Positions 44,601 through 56,029 of a stretch of 64,000 nucleotides of DNA are shown here, piece after piece; within the stretch, counting starts at the first letter, position 1; each line of letters opens with the position of its first letter. The stretch comes from Massilia sp. KIM (GTDB taxonomy: Bacteria; Pseudomonadota; Gammaproteobacteria; Burkholderiales; Burkholderiaceae_D). Below the pieces are notes generated by a model. It was not told the origin of the DNA, searched no databases, and saw nothing but the letters and a program-made list of their open reading frames with translations. Location of the stretch: assembly GCF_002007115.1 (NCBI RefSeq), contig NZ_MVAD01000001.1, positions 3,038,001 to 3,102,000 of the forward strand, given 5' to 3'. Position numbers and translations under genes: made by a program.

Positions 44601-45975
44601 TGGTCAGTTGATGGGGGACGCCGCTGATCGAGCCGGCGCCCATGGTGATGACGACGTCGCCGTCGCGCGCCACGTTCAGGATGGCGGCGGGCATGTCGGC
44701 GATCGCCTCCACGAAAATCGGTTCGGTCTTGCCGGCGGTGCGCAGCGCGCGCGCCAGGGCGCGGCCGTCGGCGGCCACGATCGGCGCCTCGCCGGCCGGG
44801 TAGACGTCGGACAGCAGCAGCACGTCGGGCGTGGCCAGGACTTTCACGAAGTCCTCGAACAGGTCGCGCGTGCGGCTGTAGCGGTGCGGCTGGAAGGCCA
44901 GCACCAGGCGCCGGCCTGGATAGGCGGCGCGGGCGGCGGCCAGGGTCACCTCGGTCTCGACCGGGTGGTGGCCGAAGTCGTCCACCAGGGTGAAGCTGCC
45001 GCCGGCCGGCAGGGCGACCTCGCCGTAGCGGGTGAAGCGGCGGCCGACGCCGCGGAATTCGAGCAGGCCCTGGGCGGTGGCGTCGTCGGCGATGCCGATC
45101 TCGCGCGCGATCGCGATCGCCGAGCAGGCGTTGAGCACGTTGTGCATGCCGGGCTGGTTGAGCACGAACTTGGTGTCCGGGAAGCCTTCCTGGCGCACGG
45201 TGAAGTGCATCTGCACGCCCTCGGCGTAGGCGTCGAAGGCGCGCACTTCGGCGTCTTCCGAGAAGCCGTAGGTGGTCACCGGCTTGGTCACCTGGGGCAG
45301 GATGCCGCGCACGTGGGGGTCGTCGATGCACAGCATGGCGCGGCCGTAGAACGGCAGGCGGTGGGTGAAGTGCACGAAGGCCGCCTTGAGCTTCTCGAAA
45401 TCGTGCTCGTAGGTGTCCATGTGGTCGGCGTCGATGTTGGTGATCACCTCGATCATCGGCGACAGGTTCAGGAAGGAGGCGTCCGACTCGTCGGCCTCGG
45501 CGACGATGTACTCGCCCGAGCCCAGCTTGGCGTTGGCGCCGGCGCTGTTCAGGCGCCCGCCGATCACGAAGGTCGGGTCCAGGCCGCCCTGGGCCAGCAC
45601 CGAGGCCACCAGCGAGGTGGTGGTGGTCTTGCCGTGGGTGCCGGCGATCGCGATGCCGCGCTTCAGGCGCATCAGTTCGCCCAGCATGATGGCGCGCGGC
45701 ACCACCGGGATCTTGCCGGCGCGCGCCGCCACCACTTCGGGGTTGGCTTCGTTGACGGCGGTCGAGGTCACGACCACGTCGGCGCCCGCCACGTTCTCGG
45801 CCTGGTGGCCGAGGAAGACGCGCGCGCCCAGCTGCTCCAGGCGCTGGCTGGCGGCGTTGCTGTTCAGGTCAGAGCCCGAGACTTTATAGCCGAGGTTCAC
45901 CAGCACTTCGGCGATGCCGCTCATGCCGCTGCCGCCGATGCCGACGAAATGGATGTTCTTGATCTTGTGCTGCAT
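44587..45975 (-). CDS. murC: UDP-N-acetylmuramate--L-alanine ligase
   Basis: Adds L-Ala to UDP-MurNAc. 462 residues in three Mur domains: UDP-binding [17 protein letters not shown]-loop [13 protein letters not shown] (about 113-125), and the C-terminal domain with [12 protein letters not shown] at 45975, 6 bp from the murG stop. No anomalies. Confidence 0.97.
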   Translation of the reverse strand: MQHKIKNIHFVGIGGSGMSGIAEVLVNLGYKVSGSDLNSNAASQRLEQLGARVFLGHQAENVAGADVVVTSTAVNEANPEVVAARAGKIPVVPRAIMLGELMRLKRGIAIAGTHGKTTTTSLVASVLAQGGLDPTFVIGGRLNSAGANAKLGSGEYIVAEADESDASFLNLSPMIEVITNIDADHMDTYEHDFEKLKAAFVHFTHRLPFYGRAMLCIDDPHVRGILPQVTKPVTTYGFSEDAEVRAFDAYAEGVQMHFTVRQEGFPDTKFVLNQPGMHNVLNACSAIAIAREIGIADDATAQGLLEFRGVGRRFTRYGEVALPAGGSFTLVDDFGHHPVETEVTLAAARAAYPGRRLVLAFQPHRYSRTRDLFEDFVKVLATPDVLLLSDVYPAGEAPIVAADGRALARALRTAGKTEPIFVEAIADMPAAILNVARDGDVVITMGAGSISGVPHQLTNAKA

Positions 45976-45981
45976 GTCGTC

Positions 45982-47076
45982 TCAGTTCCTCACTTCTGCC
46001 AGTCGCTCGAGTTCGCGCGCGATCGCCTCGTTGGCGTCGCGCTTGCCCACCCGGTGCGCCGCCTCGGCCATGGCCAGGCAGCGCTCCCGCGTCGTCGTTT
46101 GCAGCAGGCTCGCCAGCCGCTGCGGATTCAGTTCGCCCTGCGCCAGGTGGACCGCCGCGCCCTGCGCGTCCATCCACACCGCGTTGTCGCGCTGGTGGCT
46201 GGTGGTGCTGGCGACAAACGGCACCAGCACGCTGGCCACGCCGGCCGCGGTCAGCTCGGACACGGTGATCGCGCCGGCGCGGCAGATCACCAGGTCGGCC
46301 TCGGCGTAGGCGGCGGCCATGTCGTCGATGAAATCGACCACCCGGGCTTCTACCGCCGCGGCGGCATAGCTGGCGCGCAGGGCCTCGATGTTCTTCTTGC
46401 CCGACTGGTGGGTCACGACCGGGCGCACGGCCGGGTCGAGCAGCGCCAGCGCGGCGGGCACGGCGTCGTTGAGCACCTTGGCGCCCAGGCTGCCGCCGAC
46501 CACCAGCACCTTGAGCGGGCCGGCGCGGCCGGCGAAACGCGCGCCCGGCGCCGGCAGGTCGAGGATGGCCTGGCGCACCGGGTTGCCGGTGACCACCGCC
46601 TTGCCGGCCGCCTTGCCGAAATCAGCCGGGAAGCCGAACAGCACCCGGTCGGCCATCGGCGCCAGGGTCTTGTTCGACAGCAGCAGCGCGGCGTCGGCGT
46701 TCACCAGGGCCAGCGGCACGCCGCGGGCGCGCGCCATCATCCCGCCCGGCACCGTGACGTAGCCGCCCATGCCCAGCACCACGCTCGGCTGGCGCCGCGC
46801 GAGGTAGCGGCGGCAGGCGAAGAAGCTGCCGATCATCTTGAAGGCGCCCCGGATCGTATGGCCCATGCCCTTGCCGCGCAAGCCGGCGAAGTCGATGCTG
46901 TCCATGGCGATGCCGGCCTTGGGCACCAGCTCGGTTTCCATGCCGTGGGCGGTGCCCAGCCAGCTCACTTCCCAGCCGCGCGCGCGCATGGTCTGGGCGA
47001 TCGCGATGCCGGGGAAGATGTGGCCGCCGGTGCCGGCCGCCATGATCATCAGGCGCTTGGGCGAAGACTGGCTCAT
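45982..47076 (-). CDS. murG: UDP-GlcNAc:lipid I transferase MurG
   Basis: Peripheral glycosyltransferase making lipid II on the inner face. The 364-residue protein has the N-terminal [13 protein letters not shown] loop, [14 protein letters not shown], and the C-terminal [26 protein letters not shown]. The residue run [12 protein letters not shown], where many homologues have HEQN, is a betaproteobacterial variant. The ATG at 47076 overlaps ftsW as ATGA. Confidence 0.96.
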   Translation of the reverse strand: MSQSSPKRLMIMAAGTGGHIFPGIAIAQTMRARGWEVSWLGTAHGMETELVPKAGIAMDSIDFAGLRGKGMGHTIRGAFKMIGSFFACRRYLARRQPSVVLGMGGYVTVPGGMMARARGVPLALVNADAALLLSNKTLAPMADRVLFGFPADFGKAAGKAVVTGNPVRQAILDLPAPGARFAGRAGPLKVLVVGGSLGAKVLNDAVPAALALLDPAVRPVVTHQSGKKNIEALRASYAAAAVEARVVDFIDDMAAAYAEADLVICRAGAITVSELTAAGVASVLVPFVASTTSHQRDNAVWMDAQGAAVHLAQGELNPQRLASLLQTTTRERCLAMAEAAHRVGKRDANEAIARELERLAEVRN

Positions 47077-48290
47077 ACCCGCCCTCCCCGCATCCGCACC
47101 CGGTTCTCGTAGTCGATCCGCAGCAGGATCGCCAGGCCGACGCAGTTGAACATCACGCCCGAGCCGCCGAAGCTCATCAGGGGCAGGGTCAGGCCCTTGG
47201 TCGGCAGCAGGCCCAGGTTCACGCCCATGTTGATGAAGGTCTGGGTGCCGATCCAGATGCCGATGCCCTTGGCGGCCAGGCCGGCGAAGGTCTGGTCCAG
47301 GGCGATGGCCTGGCGGCCGATGTCGAAGGCGCGCTTGACCAGCCAGTAGAACATGGCGATCACCACCAGCACCCCGGCCAGGCCCAGCTCTTCGCCGATC
47401 ACGGCCATGATGAAGTCGGTGTGGGCTTCCGGCAGGTAGAACAGTTTTTCCACGCTGCTGCCCAGGCCGACGCCGAAGAACTCGCCGCGCCCGAAGGCGA
47501 TCAGGGAGTGGGTCAGCTGGTAGGCCTTGTCCAGCGCATGGTCTTCCTGCCAGGGGTCGAGGTAGGCGAACATGCGCGCGCGGCGGAAGGGCGAGAGCGC
47601 GATGATCGAGGTGAAGATCAGCACCAGCAGCGCGCCGATGCCGCCGAACCAGACGATGTTGATCCCGCCCAGGAACAGGATGCCCATGGCGATGCAGACG
47701 ATGACGCCGAAGGCGCCGAGGTCGGGTTCCAGCAGGAGCAGCATGCCGACCAGGCCGATCGCCACCATCATCGGCAGGAAGCCCTTGGTCAGCTTGTGCA
47801 TGTATTCCTGCTTGCGCACGGTGAAGTCGGCGGCGTACAGCACCACCGCGATCTTCATCAGCTCGGACGGCTGCAAATTCATGACCTTGAGCGGCAGCCA
47901 GCGGCGCGCGCCGTTGACCGTCACGCCCAGGCCGGGGATCAGGACCAGGGTGAGCAGCACCAGGGTGCCGATGAAGAGCATCGGCGCCCACTTCTGCCAG
48001 ACCGCGATCGGAATGCGGAACACCACCGCCGCGGCGGCCATCGACACCGCGATGTACATCGCCTGGCGGTAGAGGAAGTATTCGTTCTTGTCGTTCAGGT
48101 ACTCGAACTTGGGCGAATCCGGCAGCGCGATCGAGGCCGAGTACACCATCACCAGGCCGAACAGCATCAGGAGCACGGTCACCCACACCAGCGGCTGGTC
48201 GTACTCCATCATCTTTGACGGACGGCTGCGCGCCGCGATTGTCGCGTCGCTGGCCGAGCCGGAGAACTTGAAGGGCAGCTGGAAGGCCAT
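47073..48290 (-). CDS. ftsW: Peptidoglycan polymerase FtsW (SEDS)
   Basis: Ten-helix SEDS glycosyltransferase that works with FtsI in septal synthesis. The 405-residue protein has a cytoplasmic N-tail to about 35, then membrane helices; key motifs are [18 protein letters not shown] and LLEPDLGAF with the catalytic Asp, and [19 protein letters not shown] near the C-terminus. The ATG at 48290 overlaps murD as TGATG. Confidence 0.97.
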   Translation of the reverse strand: MAFQLPFKFSGSASDATIAARSRPSKMMEYDQPLVWVTVLLMLFGLVMVYSASIALPDSPKFEYLNDKNEYFLYRQAMYIAVSMAAAAVVFRIPIAVWQKWAPMLFIGTLVLLTLVLIPGLGVTVNGARRWLPLKVMNLQPSELMKIAVVLYAADFTVRKQEYMHKLTKGFLPMMVAIGLVGMLLLLEPDLGAFGVIVCIAMGILFLGGINIVWFGGIGALLVLIFTSIIALSPFRRARMFAYLDPWQEDHALDKAYQLTHSLIAFGRGEFFGVGLGSSVEKLFYLPEAHTDFIMAVIGEELGLAGVLVVIAMFYWLVKRAFDIGRQAIALDQTFAGLAAKGIGIWIGTQTFINMGVNLGLLPTKGLTLPLMSFGGSGVMFNCVGLAILLRIDYENRVRMRGGRV

Positions 48291-49789
48291 CAGATCTCCT
48301 GCCCTTTCTCGAGCGCGATCTCGCGCACGGCGTCGACGAACACCTGGGCGCGGTGCGCATAGTTGGTGAACATGTCCAGGCTGGCGCAGGCCGGCGACAG
48401 CAGCACGGCGTCGCCCGGCTTGGCCAGGCCGGCGGCGCGGCGCACCGCTTCCGGCAGGCCGGGCAGGTCGAAGCAAGGCACGCCGGTCGGCTCGATGGCG
48501 GCGCGCACGCTGGGGGCGTCGCGGCCGATCAGGAGCACCGCGCGCACGTGGCGCGAGGCAGGCATCGCGAGCGGCGCGAAGTCCTGGCCCTTGCCGTCGC
48601 CGCCGGCGATCAGGACGATCTGCTGGTCTTCGCCGGCGAAGGCCTTGCCCAGGCCTTCCAGCGCGGCCACGGTGGCGCCGACGTTGGTGCCCTTGCTGTC
48701 GTCGTAGTAGTCGACGCCCTCGATGCTGGCGACCAGCTCGACGCGGTGCGGTTCGCCGGCGTATTCGCGCAGGCCGTGCAGCAGCGGCGCCAGCGGCAGG
48801 CCGCAGGCGCGGCACAGGGCCAGCGCGGCCAGGGCGTTGGAGGCGTTGTGCAGGCCGCGGATGCGCAGCGCGTCGGCCGGCATCAGGCGGTTGACGGTGA
48901 TCTCGACCGGCTCCGGCGCTTCGCCCTTCTTGCGTTTCTTTTCCGGCTCGTCGTTGTGGGCGACCGCGTTGGCCAGCCACAGCACGCCGCGCTCGCTCAC
49001 CAGGCCGAAGCTGTCCGGCTCGGACGGCTCGTCGGTGCCGAAGGTCGCGACCTGGGCGGCGCCGGCCGCCATGCGCATCACGATGGCGTCGTTGCGGTTC
49101 AGGATGCGCACCGTGTCCGGCCCGAAGATGCGGGCCTTGTCGGCGGCATAGGCCTGCATGCTGCCGTGCCAGTCGAGGTGGTCCTGGGTCAGGTTCAGGA
49201 CGGTGGCGGCGTCGGCCTGCAGGCTGAAGGTGGTGTGCAGCTGGAAGCTGGACAGTTCCAGCACCCAGGCCTGGGGCAGCTCGTCGCTGGCCAGCACTTC
49301 GCGCAGCACGTCCAGGGCGGCCGGGCTGATGTTGCCGGCCACGCGGGTGCTCAGCCCGGCGCGGCGGCACAGCAGGCCGGTCAGGCTGGTGACGGTGGTC
49401 TTGCCGTTGGTGCCGGTGATGGCGATGACTTTCGGCGCATAGCCGCGCTCCTGGCGCAGGTGCGCCAGGGCCTGGGCGAACAGCTCGATCTCGCCCCACA
49501 CGGGAATGGCGCGCTCTTGGGCCGCCGGGGTGATGGCGGCCAGCTCGCGCTCGGGCGCCAGGCCTGGGCTGACGGCGACGAAGTCGACGCCCTCGAGCAG
49601 GGCCGCGGCGAACTCGCCGCCGACGAATTCGGCGTTCGGCACCGCCTGGCGCAGGGCGAACAGGCGCTGCGGCTCGGTGCGCGTGTCGGCGACGCGCACG
49701 CGCGCGCCGCAGCGCGCCAGCCATTGCGCCATCGCCAGCCCGGATTCACCCAGGCCCAGTACCAGTGCGAGTTTGCCTTCGTAGTTCAT
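48290..49789 (-). CDS. murD: UDP-N-acetylmuramoyl-L-alanine--D-glutamate ligase
   Basis: Adds D-Glu. 499 residues: N-terminal [20 protein letters not shown]-loop [11 protein letters not shown] (about 122-132), [11 protein letters not shown], and C-terminal [16 protein letters not shown]. An additional basic/acidic insertion ([14 protein letters not shown], about 275-290) makes it about 45 residues longer than E. coli MurD. ATG at 49789 overlaps mraY as TGATG. Confidence 0.96.
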   Translation of the reverse strand: MNYEGKLALVLGLGESGLAMAQWLARCGARVRVADTRTEPQRLFALRQAVPNAEFVGGEFAAALLEGVDFVAVSPGLAPERELAAITPAAQERAIPVWGEIELFAQALAHLRQERGYAPKVIAITGTNGKTTVTSLTGLLCRRAGLSTRVAGNISPAALDVLREVLASDELPQAWVLELSSFQLHTTFSLQADAATVLNLTQDHLDWHGSMQAYAADKARIFGPDTVRILNRNDAIVMRMAAGAAQVATFGTDEPSEPDSFGLVSERGVLWLANAVAHNDEPEKKRKKGEAPEPVEITVNRLMPADALRIRGLHNASNALAALALCRACGLPLAPLLHGLREYAGEPHRVELVASIEGVDYYDDSKGTNVGATVAALEGLGKAFAGEDQQIVLIAGGDGKGQDFAPLAMPASRHVRAVLLIGRDAPSVRAAIEPTGVPCFDLPGLPEAVRRAAGLAKPGDAVLLSPACASLDMFTNYAHRAQVFVDAVREIALEKGQEI

Positions 49790-50958
49790 CAGCGCAGTTT
49801 CAGAGTCGACAAGCCAACGAGGATGAGCATCATGGTCACGATCCAGAAGCGGACGACGACCTTGGTCTCTTTCCAGCCCTTTTGTTCGAAGTGGTGGTGC
49901 AGGGGCGCCATCAGGAACACGCGGCGGCCCGCGCCGTAGCGCTTCTTGGTGTACTTGAACCAGCCCACCTGGATGATCACCGACAGGGTCTCGGCCACGA
50001 ACACGCCGCCCATGATGAACAGCACGATCTCCTGGCGCACGATGACGGCGATGGTGCCGAGCGCGCCGCCCAGGGCCAGCGCGCCGACGTCGCCCATGAA
50101 CATCTGGGCCGGGTGCGCGTTGTACCAGAGGAAGGCCAGCCCTGCCCCGGCCATCGCGCCGCAGAAGATCAGGAGTTCGCCCGCGCCCGGGATGTAGGGG
50201 ATGAACAGGTATTTCGAGTAGGTCACGCTGCCGGTCAGGTAGGCGAACAGGCCGAGGGCGCCGCCCACCATCACGGTCGGCATGATCGCCAGGCCGTCCA
50301 GGCCGTCGGTGAAGTTAACGGCGTTGCTGGTGCCGACGATGACACAGTAGGTCAGTGCGATGAAGCCCCACACGCCGAGCGGATAGCTGATCGACTTAAA
50401 GAAGGGCACGATCAGGTCGGCCTTGGGCGGCAGGTCCATCGAGAAGCCGGATTCGACCCAGGCGTAGAACAGGCGCGCCACTTCCCAGGGGTTGGCGGCC
50501 GAGACCGAGAACGCCAGGTAGAAGGCCGAGGACAGGCCGATCAGCGACATCCAGAAGTATTTCTCGCCCGAGCGCATGCCTTCCGGGTCCTTGTAGACCA
50601 CCTTGCGGTAGTCGTCGACCCAGCCGATGGCGCCGAAGCCCAGGGTCACCACCAGCACCGGCCAGATCAGGCGGTTGGACAGGTCGGCCCACAGCAGGGT
50701 CGAGATGCCGATCGCGATCAGGACCAGCACGCCGCCCATGGTGGGGGTGCCGTGCTTGGTCAGGTGGCTTTGCGGGCCATAGGTGCGCACCGCCTGGCCG
50801 ACCTTCAGTTCGGTCAGCTTGCGGATCACCGCCGGGCCGCACAGCAGGCCGATGAGGATCGCGGTGATGGTCGCGAACACGGCGCGGAAGGTGATGTAGT
50901 TAAACACGCGCAGCGGACCGATGTAGTCCTGGAAGTACTGTGCAAGCCAGAGAAGCAT
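49789..50958 (-). CDS. mraY: Phospho-MurNAc-pentapeptide transferase
   Basis: Ten-helix enzyme making lipid I. With ATG 50958 it is 389 residues, the normal length, beginning [13 protein letters not shown]. Mg/active-site motifs: [25 protein letters not shown] and [13 protein letters not shown] at 50979 could extend it by seven residues, but ATG gives the standard N-terminus, 1 bp from the murF stop. Confidence 0.96.
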   Translation of the reverse strand: MLLWLAQYFQDYIGPLRVFNYITFRAVFATITAILIGLLCGPAVIRKLTELKVGQAVRTYGPQSHLTKHGTPTMGGVLVLIAIGISTLLWADLSNRLIWPVLVVTLGFGAIGWVDDYRKVVYKDPEGMRSGEKYFWMSLIGLSSAFYLAFSVSAANPWEVARLFYAWVESGFSMDLPPKADLIVPFFKSISYPLGVWGFIALTYCVIVGTSNAVNFTDGLDGLAIMPTVMVGGALGLFAYLTGSVTYSKYLFIPYIPGAGELLIFCGAMAGAGLAFLWYNAHPAQMFMGDVGALALGGALGTIAVIVRQEIVLFIMGGVFVAETLSVIIQVGWFKYTKKRYGAGRRVFLMAPLHHHFEQKGWKETKVVVRFWIVTMMLILVGLSTLKLR

Positions 50959-50959
50959 A

Positions 50960-52456
50960 TTAGTGGGCGTCCTTGCCAATAGGGGTTGATCCGGTCAGGT
51001 GCTGGACCACGCGTTCCATCTTCATGAAACGCGAGCCCTTCACCAGGACAGTTACGTTGCTATTGCCGCCCAGTGTTGAATCCAGTGCTGCCAATAAATC
51101 GTCGAACTGCTCGTAATGCCGTGCTCCCGACGCCGCGAGATGGCGCGCCAGCTCGCCGGTCGCGAGCACGTGTTCGATGCCCTTGCTCTGGGCGTAGGCA
51201 CCGATTTCCTCGTGAAATTCCTTGCCTTGCGCGCCGACCTCGCCCATGTCGCCCACGACGAGGATGCGCGGTGCCGGGCAGGACGCCAGCACGTCGATGG
51301 CGGCGCGCATGGAGTCGGGGTTGGCGTTATAGCTGTCGTCGATGACGGTGGCGCCGTTCGCGGCCTGCTTGCGCTGCAGGCGGCCGCCGACCGGGGCGAA
51401 CTGCTCCAGGCCGCGCACGATGGCCTCGACCGGGATGCCGGCCGCCAGGGTGCAGGCGAAGGCCGCCAGGGCGTTGCGCACGTTGTGCACGCCGGCGGCT
51501 TGGAGCTTGACGGTGCAGGTGGCGGGAGCGTCGGCAGCGCCAGCCGCGGCGCCGTCGTCCCCGCGCAGGCGGGGACCCAAGTTCGCCTGCGCAGTCGCAT
51601 GCGCGTCCGCTGCGGGCGACGCATCGGACTTGGGCTCCCGCCTGCGCGGGAGCGACGTTGTTATATGTAGGGTGTGACCAAAGTCATTCGCGGTGTAGCT
51701 GGCGCGCACGTCGCAGTCCTCGGTGAGGCCGAAGGTCAGCACCTCGCAGGCGCTCAGGCCGCGCCACAGGTCCGTATAGGTGTCGTCGCCGGGGAACACG
51801 GCCACGCCGTCGGCCGGCAGGGCCTGCAGCACCGAGCCGTTCTCGCGCGCCACCGCTTCCACGGTGTGCATGAATTCCTGGTGCTCGCGCTGGGCGTTGT
51901 TGACCAGGCCCACGGTCGGCGCGGCGATCGCGCTCAACCGGCCGATCTCGCCCGGGTGGTTCATCCCCAGTTCGACCACGGCCGCGCGGTGCTGCGGACC
52001 CAGGCGGAACAGGGTCAGCGGCACGCCGATCTCGTTGTTCAGATTGCCCTGGGTCGCCAGGCGCGCGTCCTCGCCCACGGCCGCCGCCAGGATCGAGGAG
52101 ATCATTTCCTTGACCGTGGTCTTGCCGTTGCTGCCCGTGACCCCGATCACGGGGATCGCGTACTGGCGGCGCCAGTGGTTGGCGATTCTGCCCAGCGCGC
52201 CCAGGGTGTCCGGCACCACGATGGCCGGCAGGGTCCAGCCCTCCGGCAGGGCCTCGGCCACCACCGCGGCCGCGCCGCTTGCAGCGACCTGGTTCAGGAA
52301 GGCGTGGGCGTCGAAGGTCTCGCCGCGCAGGGCGACGAACAGCATGCCGGGCTTGACGCTGCGGCTGTCGGTCGACACGCCCTCGAAGGCCGTGTCGCTT
52401 CCCGCCAGGCGGGCGCCCGGGATGGCGGCGACGAGTTGTGCGAGCGATCCGCGCAT
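50960..52456 (-). CDS. murF: UDP-MurNAc-tripeptide--D-Ala-D-Ala ligase with an inserted repeat
   Basis: Adds D-Ala-D-Ala to complete the pentapeptide precursor. 498 residues against about 450-465 normally. Domain 1 holds [19 protein letters not shown]; the P-loop is [14 protein letters not shown] (about 107-120); [14 protein letters not shown] [13 protein letters not shown] and [11 protein letters not shown] are present. Between the central and C-terminal domains, about residues 267-301 are encoded by an in-frame pair of REP-like repeats (PRRREPKSD ... [10 protein letters not shown]). The gene starts with ATG at 52456, overlapping murE. The insertion sits near [15 protein letters not shown] and may be a surface loop. 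Confidence 0.95.
   Translation of the reverse strand: MRGSLAQLVAAIPGARLAGSDTAFEGVSTDSRSVKPGMLFVALRGETFDAHAFLNQVAASGAAAVVAEALPEGWTLPAIVVPDTLGALGRIANHWRRQYAIPVIGVTGSNGKTTVKEMISSILAAAVGEDARLATQGNLNNEIGVPLTLFRLGPQHRAAVVELGMNHPGEIGRLSAIAAPTVGLVNNAQREHQEFMHTVEAVARENGSVLQALPADGVAVFPGDDTYTDLWRGLSACEVLTFGLTEDCDVRASYTANDFGHTLHITTSLPRRREPKSDASPAADAHATAQANLGPRLRGDDGAAAGAADAPATCTVKLQAAGVHNVRNALAAFACTLAAGIPVEAIVRGLEQFAPVGGRLQRKQAANGATVIDDSYNANPDSMRAAIDVLASCPAPRILVVGDMGEVGAQGKEFHEEIGAYAQSKGIEHVLATGELARHLAASGARHYEQFDDLLAALDSTLGGNSNVTVLVKGSRFMKMERVVQHLTGSTPIGKDAH
51553..51657. repeat. REPIN-like pair D inside murF
   Basis: Arms 51553-51582 and 51628-51657 are inverted copies of the same unit as pairs A-C (CGTCG at the outer ends, CCCAAGT inward). 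They differ at four positions that form two compensating base-pair changes in the small hairpin, so pairing is kept. The element is translated in murF without a frameshift. Confidence 0.85.
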
Positions 52457-53985
52457 CAGTGGGTCCTCAGCATGGTGAGCCGCGCCGTGAGGGCGAGCGC
52501 GGCGTGGTCGGCGTCCGAGAACGGCATCTTCCGGCCCTTGATTTCCTGGTAGGCCTCATGGCCCTTCCCCGCCAGCAGGATCACGTCCTGCTTGCCGGCC
52601 TGCTTCACCGCCAGCAGGATGGCCGCGGCGCGGTCTTCCACGGTCTGCCAGCGCGAAGTCGGATGCTGCGGGTCCATGCCGGCCACGATCTGGGCGATGA
52701 TGGCCGCCGGCTCCTCGCTGCGCGGGTTGTCGCTGGTGACCAGCACCTGGTCGGCCGCCTGGGCGATGGCGCCCATCTGCGGGCGCTTGCCCGGATCGCG
52801 GTCGCCGCCGCAGCCGAACACGCACCACAGCTGGCCGCCGCGTTCCTGGGCCACCTGGCGCAGCGCTTCCAAAGTCTTTTCCAGCGCATCCGGGGTGTGG
52901 GCGTAGTCGATCACGACCATCGGCGCGTCCTGGCCGCCGATCTGCTGCATGCGTCCGGGGGCCGGGGTGAGCGCCTCGATGGCCTCGACCGCCGCCTTGA
53001 GGGCGACTTCCTTGGCCAGCAGCGCGCCCAGCACCGCCAGCGCGTTGCTGACGTTGTAGTGGCCGACCAGCTGGGTGCGCACGGTGGCGCTGCCGGCCGG
53101 GGTGTCGACCTGGAATTCGGTGCCGGCGTTGCGGCTGCGCATGCCGCTTGCGCGCAGCACCAGCACGCCCTCGGGCGCGGCCTCCGGCCTGATGGTGTAG
53201 CCCATCAGGACCAGCTGCGGGTAGTTGGCGCGCAGGTGGTCCACCAGGCGCAGGCCGGCCGGGTCGTCCAGGTTGATCACCGCGTGCTTCAAGCCGTCCC
53301 ACCCGAACAGCTTGACCTTGGCCGCCTCGTAGCTGGCCATGTCGCCGTGGAAGTCGAGGTGGTCGCGGGTCAGGTTGGTGAAGATCGCGACGTCGAAATG
53401 CATGCCGGCGGCGCGGTCCTGCACCAGGCCGATGGACGAGGCTTCGATCGCCAGCGCGGTGGCGCCCTGCTCGCGCAGCTCGGCCAGTTTCTGGGCCAGC
53501 AGCACCGCGTCCGGCGTGGTGTAGCCGGTGGCGTCGAACTGGGGTTCGGCCTTGCCCTTGACCAGGCCCACGCCCAGGGTGCCGATCACGCCGGCGGTCT
53601 CGCCCAGGCGCGCCAGGCACTGGCTGGTCCACAGGGCGCAGGAGGTCTTGCCGTTGGTGCCGGTGACGGCCACGGTGAACATGGCGCGGTCAGGCTGGTC
53701 GAGCACGGCGTGGGCGATCGGCCCGGCGTTCTTCTTGAGATCGGGGACGGCCAGGTGCGGCACCGCCAGCGAGGCGTCCCAGCTGAACCCGTTCTCTTCA
53801 TAGACGACGAAGGCGGCGCCGGCGGCCACGGCCTGCGCGATGTAGGCGCGGCCGTCGGCGGCCTCGCCGGGATAGGCGAAGAACACGTCGCCCTGGGCGA
53901 CGCGGCGGGAATCAGAAACGAGACGGCCGCCTGGTGCGGCGGCGCGGATCCTCTGGCAGATGTCGTTCAGGCTCAAGGCCATCAC
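52456..53985 (-). CDS. murE: UDP-MurNAc-tripeptide synthetase (meso-Dap adding)
   Basis: Adds the third amino acid. 509 residues; TGTNGKTSCALWTSQ is the P-loop, and TSDNPRSEEP carries the DNPR motif that selects meso-diaminopimelate rather than Lys. Lys carbamylation and HLDFHGDM motifs are in place. The gene can start at 53985 or 53982 (adjacent ATGs), overlapping ftsI. Confidence 0.97.
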   Translation of the reverse strand: MMALSLNDICQRIRAAAPGGRLVSDSRRVAQGDVFFAYPGEAADGRAYIAQAVAAGAAFVVYEENGFSWDASLAVPHLAVPDLKKNAGPIAHAVLDQPDRAMFTVAVTGTNGKTSCALWTSQCLARLGETAGVIGTLGVGLVKGKAEPQFDATGYTTPDAVLLAQKLAELREQGATALAIEASSIGLVQDRAAGMHFDVAIFTNLTRDHLDFHGDMASYEAAKVKLFGWDGLKHAVINLDDPAGLRLVDHLRANYPQLVLMGYTIRPEAAPEGVLVLRASGMRSRNAGTEFQVDTPAGSATVRTQLVGHYNVSNALAVLGALLAKEVALKAAVEAIEALTPAPGRMQQIGGQDAPMVVIDYAHTPDALEKTLEALRQVAQERGGQLWCVFGCGGDRDPGKRPQMGAIAQAADQVLVTSDNPRSEEPAAIIAQIVAGMDPQHPTSRWQTVEDRAAAILLAVKQAGKQDVILLAGKGHEAYQEIKGRKMPFSDADHAALALTARLTMLRTH

Positions 53986-55760
53986 ATGCTCTCCTCTAGG
54001 GGATGTTCCGGAATGATGATGTCGGTGACCGAGGAGTCGGGCGGCACGTTGGCCGCCCTCAGCGCATTGGAGAACAGGTCGGCCGCGGTCGGCGCGGCCA
54101 CGCTGCCCCCGGTGCGCAAGGCTCCCCGCGGGTTGTCGACCATGACCGCGATCACGAAGCGCGGCTTGGACATCGGCGCGATGCCCACGAAGTAGCCGAT
54201 GTTGTCGGTCTTCGAGTAGCGGCCGTTGACGATCTTTTCGGCGGTGCCGGTCTTGCCGCCCACGCGGTAGCCGGCCACCTGGGCCTTGGACGCGGTGCCT
54301 TCAGGGCTCACCACCGATTCGAGCATGGTGCGCACCTGGGCCGCGGTCTTGGGCGAGATGACCTGCTGGCCGACCGGCTCGTCGTTCACCTTGAGGAAGG
54401 ACAGCGGGATGATGTCGCCGTCGCGCGCGAACACCATGTAGGAGCGCGCCATCTGCAGCAGCGACACCGACAGGCCGTGGCCGAAGGACATGTTGGCGTA
54501 TTCGATCGGCTTCCAGGATTTCCAGGGGCGCACGCGGCCGGCGGCGGCGCCCGGGAAGCCGAAGCGCGGCGCCTGGCCGTAGCCCAGCTTGGTGTACAGC
54601 TCCCACATTTCCTGCTGCGGGATCAGCTGGGCGATCTTGACGGTGCCGACGTTGGACGACTTCTGGATGATGCCGCCCACGGTCAGGTGGTCCTTCGGGT
54701 GCATGTCGCGGATGGTGCGGCCGGTGATCGTGATGCGGCCGCCCGAGACGTCGAACACGGTGTCCGGGGTGATGCGCTTGGTCTCCAGGCCGAGCGCCAC
54801 CGTCATCGGCTTCATGGTGGAGCCGGGCTCGAAAGTGTCGGTGATGACGCGGTTGCGCAGCTGGGCGCCGGTCAGCTTGGAGCGGTCGTTCGGGTTGTAG
54901 GTCGGGTAGTTGGCCATGGCCAGCACCTCGCCGGTGTGCACGTCCAGCACCACCGCGCCGCCGGCTTCGGCGTTGAACTTCTCGACCGCGTTCTTGACGC
55001 TGGTGAAGGCGATGTACTGCAGCTTGCTGTCCACCGACAGGGTCAGGTCCTTGCCCTGGTGCGGCTCGCGGAACATGCCCAGGTCCTCGGCGATGTGGCC
55101 GAGGCGGTCCTTGATCACGCGGCGGCTGCCCGGCACGCCCATCAGGGTCTTCTGGTGGAACAGCTCCATGCCTTCCTGGCCCACGTCCTCGACGTTGGTG
55201 AAGCCGACCAGGTGGGTCATGGTCTCGCCCTGGGGGTAGAAGCGCTTGTATTCCTTGCGCGTGTCCAGGCCCTCGATCTTGAGCTTCTCGATCTCGGCGA
55301 TGACCGGCATCTCGACCTGGCGCTTCAGATAGACGAAGGTGCGGTCGGAATCGAGCTTCTTGCGCAGCTCGGATTCCGGCATCTCGAGCAGGCGCGCGAG
55401 CGCGCTGATCTTTTCCGGCGGGTTGTTCAGCAGGTCTTCGGGGATCGCCCACACCGCCTTCACCGGCAGCGAGGAGGCCAGCACCTGGCCGTTGCGGTCC
55501 AGGATGCGGCCGCGCGTGGCCGGCAGCTCGAGGGTGCGCTCGTAGCGCGACTTGCCCTGCTTTTGCAGGAACTGGGTCGACATCCCCTGCAGCCACATGG
55601 CGCGCACGCCCAGCGCCAGGAAGGCCGCGAACAGGGCGAACAGCACCAGGCGCGAACGCCAGTCGGGCAGGCGCACGGCCAGGACCGGGCTCTTGGAAAA
55701 AGCCACGCCCTTGGATGCAGCCACCCTTGCGCTGCCTGCTCTTGCCGCGCCGCGCGTCAT
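53982..55760 (-). CDS. ftsI: Septal peptidoglycan transpeptidase FtsI (PBP3)
   Basis: Class B PBP of 592 residues, single TM about 35-57. Transpeptidase motifs are complete: STMK in EPGSTMKPMTV (Ser nucleophile, about 313), SSN in QKSSNVGTVK (about 371) and KTG in GGKTGTAEK (about 511). The N-terminal pedestal contains TRGRILDRNGQVLASSLPVK. Overlaps ftsL at 55757-55760. Confidence 0.97.
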   Translation of the reverse strand: MTRGAARAGSARVAASKGVAFSKSPVLAVRLPDWRSRLVLFALFAAFLALGVRAMWLQGMSTQFLQKQGKSRYERTLELPATRGRILDRNGQVLASSLPVKAVWAIPEDLLNNPPEKISALARLLEMPESELRKKLDSDRTFVYLKRQVEMPVIAEIEKLKIEGLDTRKEYKRFYPQGETMTHLVGFTNVEDVGQEGMELFHQKTLMGVPGSRRVIKDRLGHIAEDLGMFREPHQGKDLTLSVDSKLQYIAFTSVKNAVEKFNAEAGGAVVLDVHTGEVLAMANYPTYNPNDRSKLTGAQLRNRVITDTFEPGSTMKPMTVALGLETKRITPDTVFDVSGGRITITGRTIRDMHPKDHLTVGGIIQKSSNVGTVKIAQLIPQQEMWELYTKLGYGQAPRFGFPGAAAGRVRPWKSWKPIEYANMSFGHGLSVSLLQMARSYMVFARDGDIIPLSFLKVNDEPVGQQVISPKTAAQVRTMLESVVSPEGTASKAQVAGYRVGGKTGTAEKIVNGRYSKTDNIGYFVGIAPMSKPRFVIAVMVDNPRGALRTGGSVAAPTAADLFSNALRAANVPPDSSVTDIIIPEHPLEESM

Positions 55761-56029
55761 TTGCCGCCTTCCGTGAGGTATTGGGTACGCGCCGGCGTCA
55801 GCGGCGTCATCTTCAATTCCGTACGCGCGATCTGCTCGATACGTTCGTTCTTGCCCAGCGTGGACTGGTCCAGCTGCAGCTGGGCCCAGTCGATGTCGAG
55901 CTGGCGCGCCTGCTGCTGCAGGCGTTCCAGTTCGATCAGGAGGTGGCGCGCCTGGTAGCGCGCATTGATGACCGAGAGCGCGCAGCTAACCAGCAGCGCG
56001 CTCAGGACGATGTTCAGCTTGGCGCTCAT
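55757..56029 (-). CDS. ftsL: Cell division protein FtsL
   Basis: A 90-residue bitopic protein: TM about 5-20, then a leucine-zipper-like coiled coil ([19 protein letters not shown]). It bridges FtsQ/FtsB to FtsI and FtsW. Overlaps rsmH and ftsI by 4 bp each. Function assigned by size, topology and its place between rsmH and ftsI. Confidence 0.9.
   Translation of the reverse strand: MSAKLNIVLSALLVSCALSVINARYQARHLLIELERLQQQARQLDIDWAQLQLDQSTLGKNERIEQIARTELKMTPLTPARTQYLTEGGK

Noticed and set aside
50958..50979. TTG start giving a longer MraY
   Set aside because: The seven extra residues are not part of the family N-terminus, and ATG 50958 gives the usual MLLWLAQYF start.
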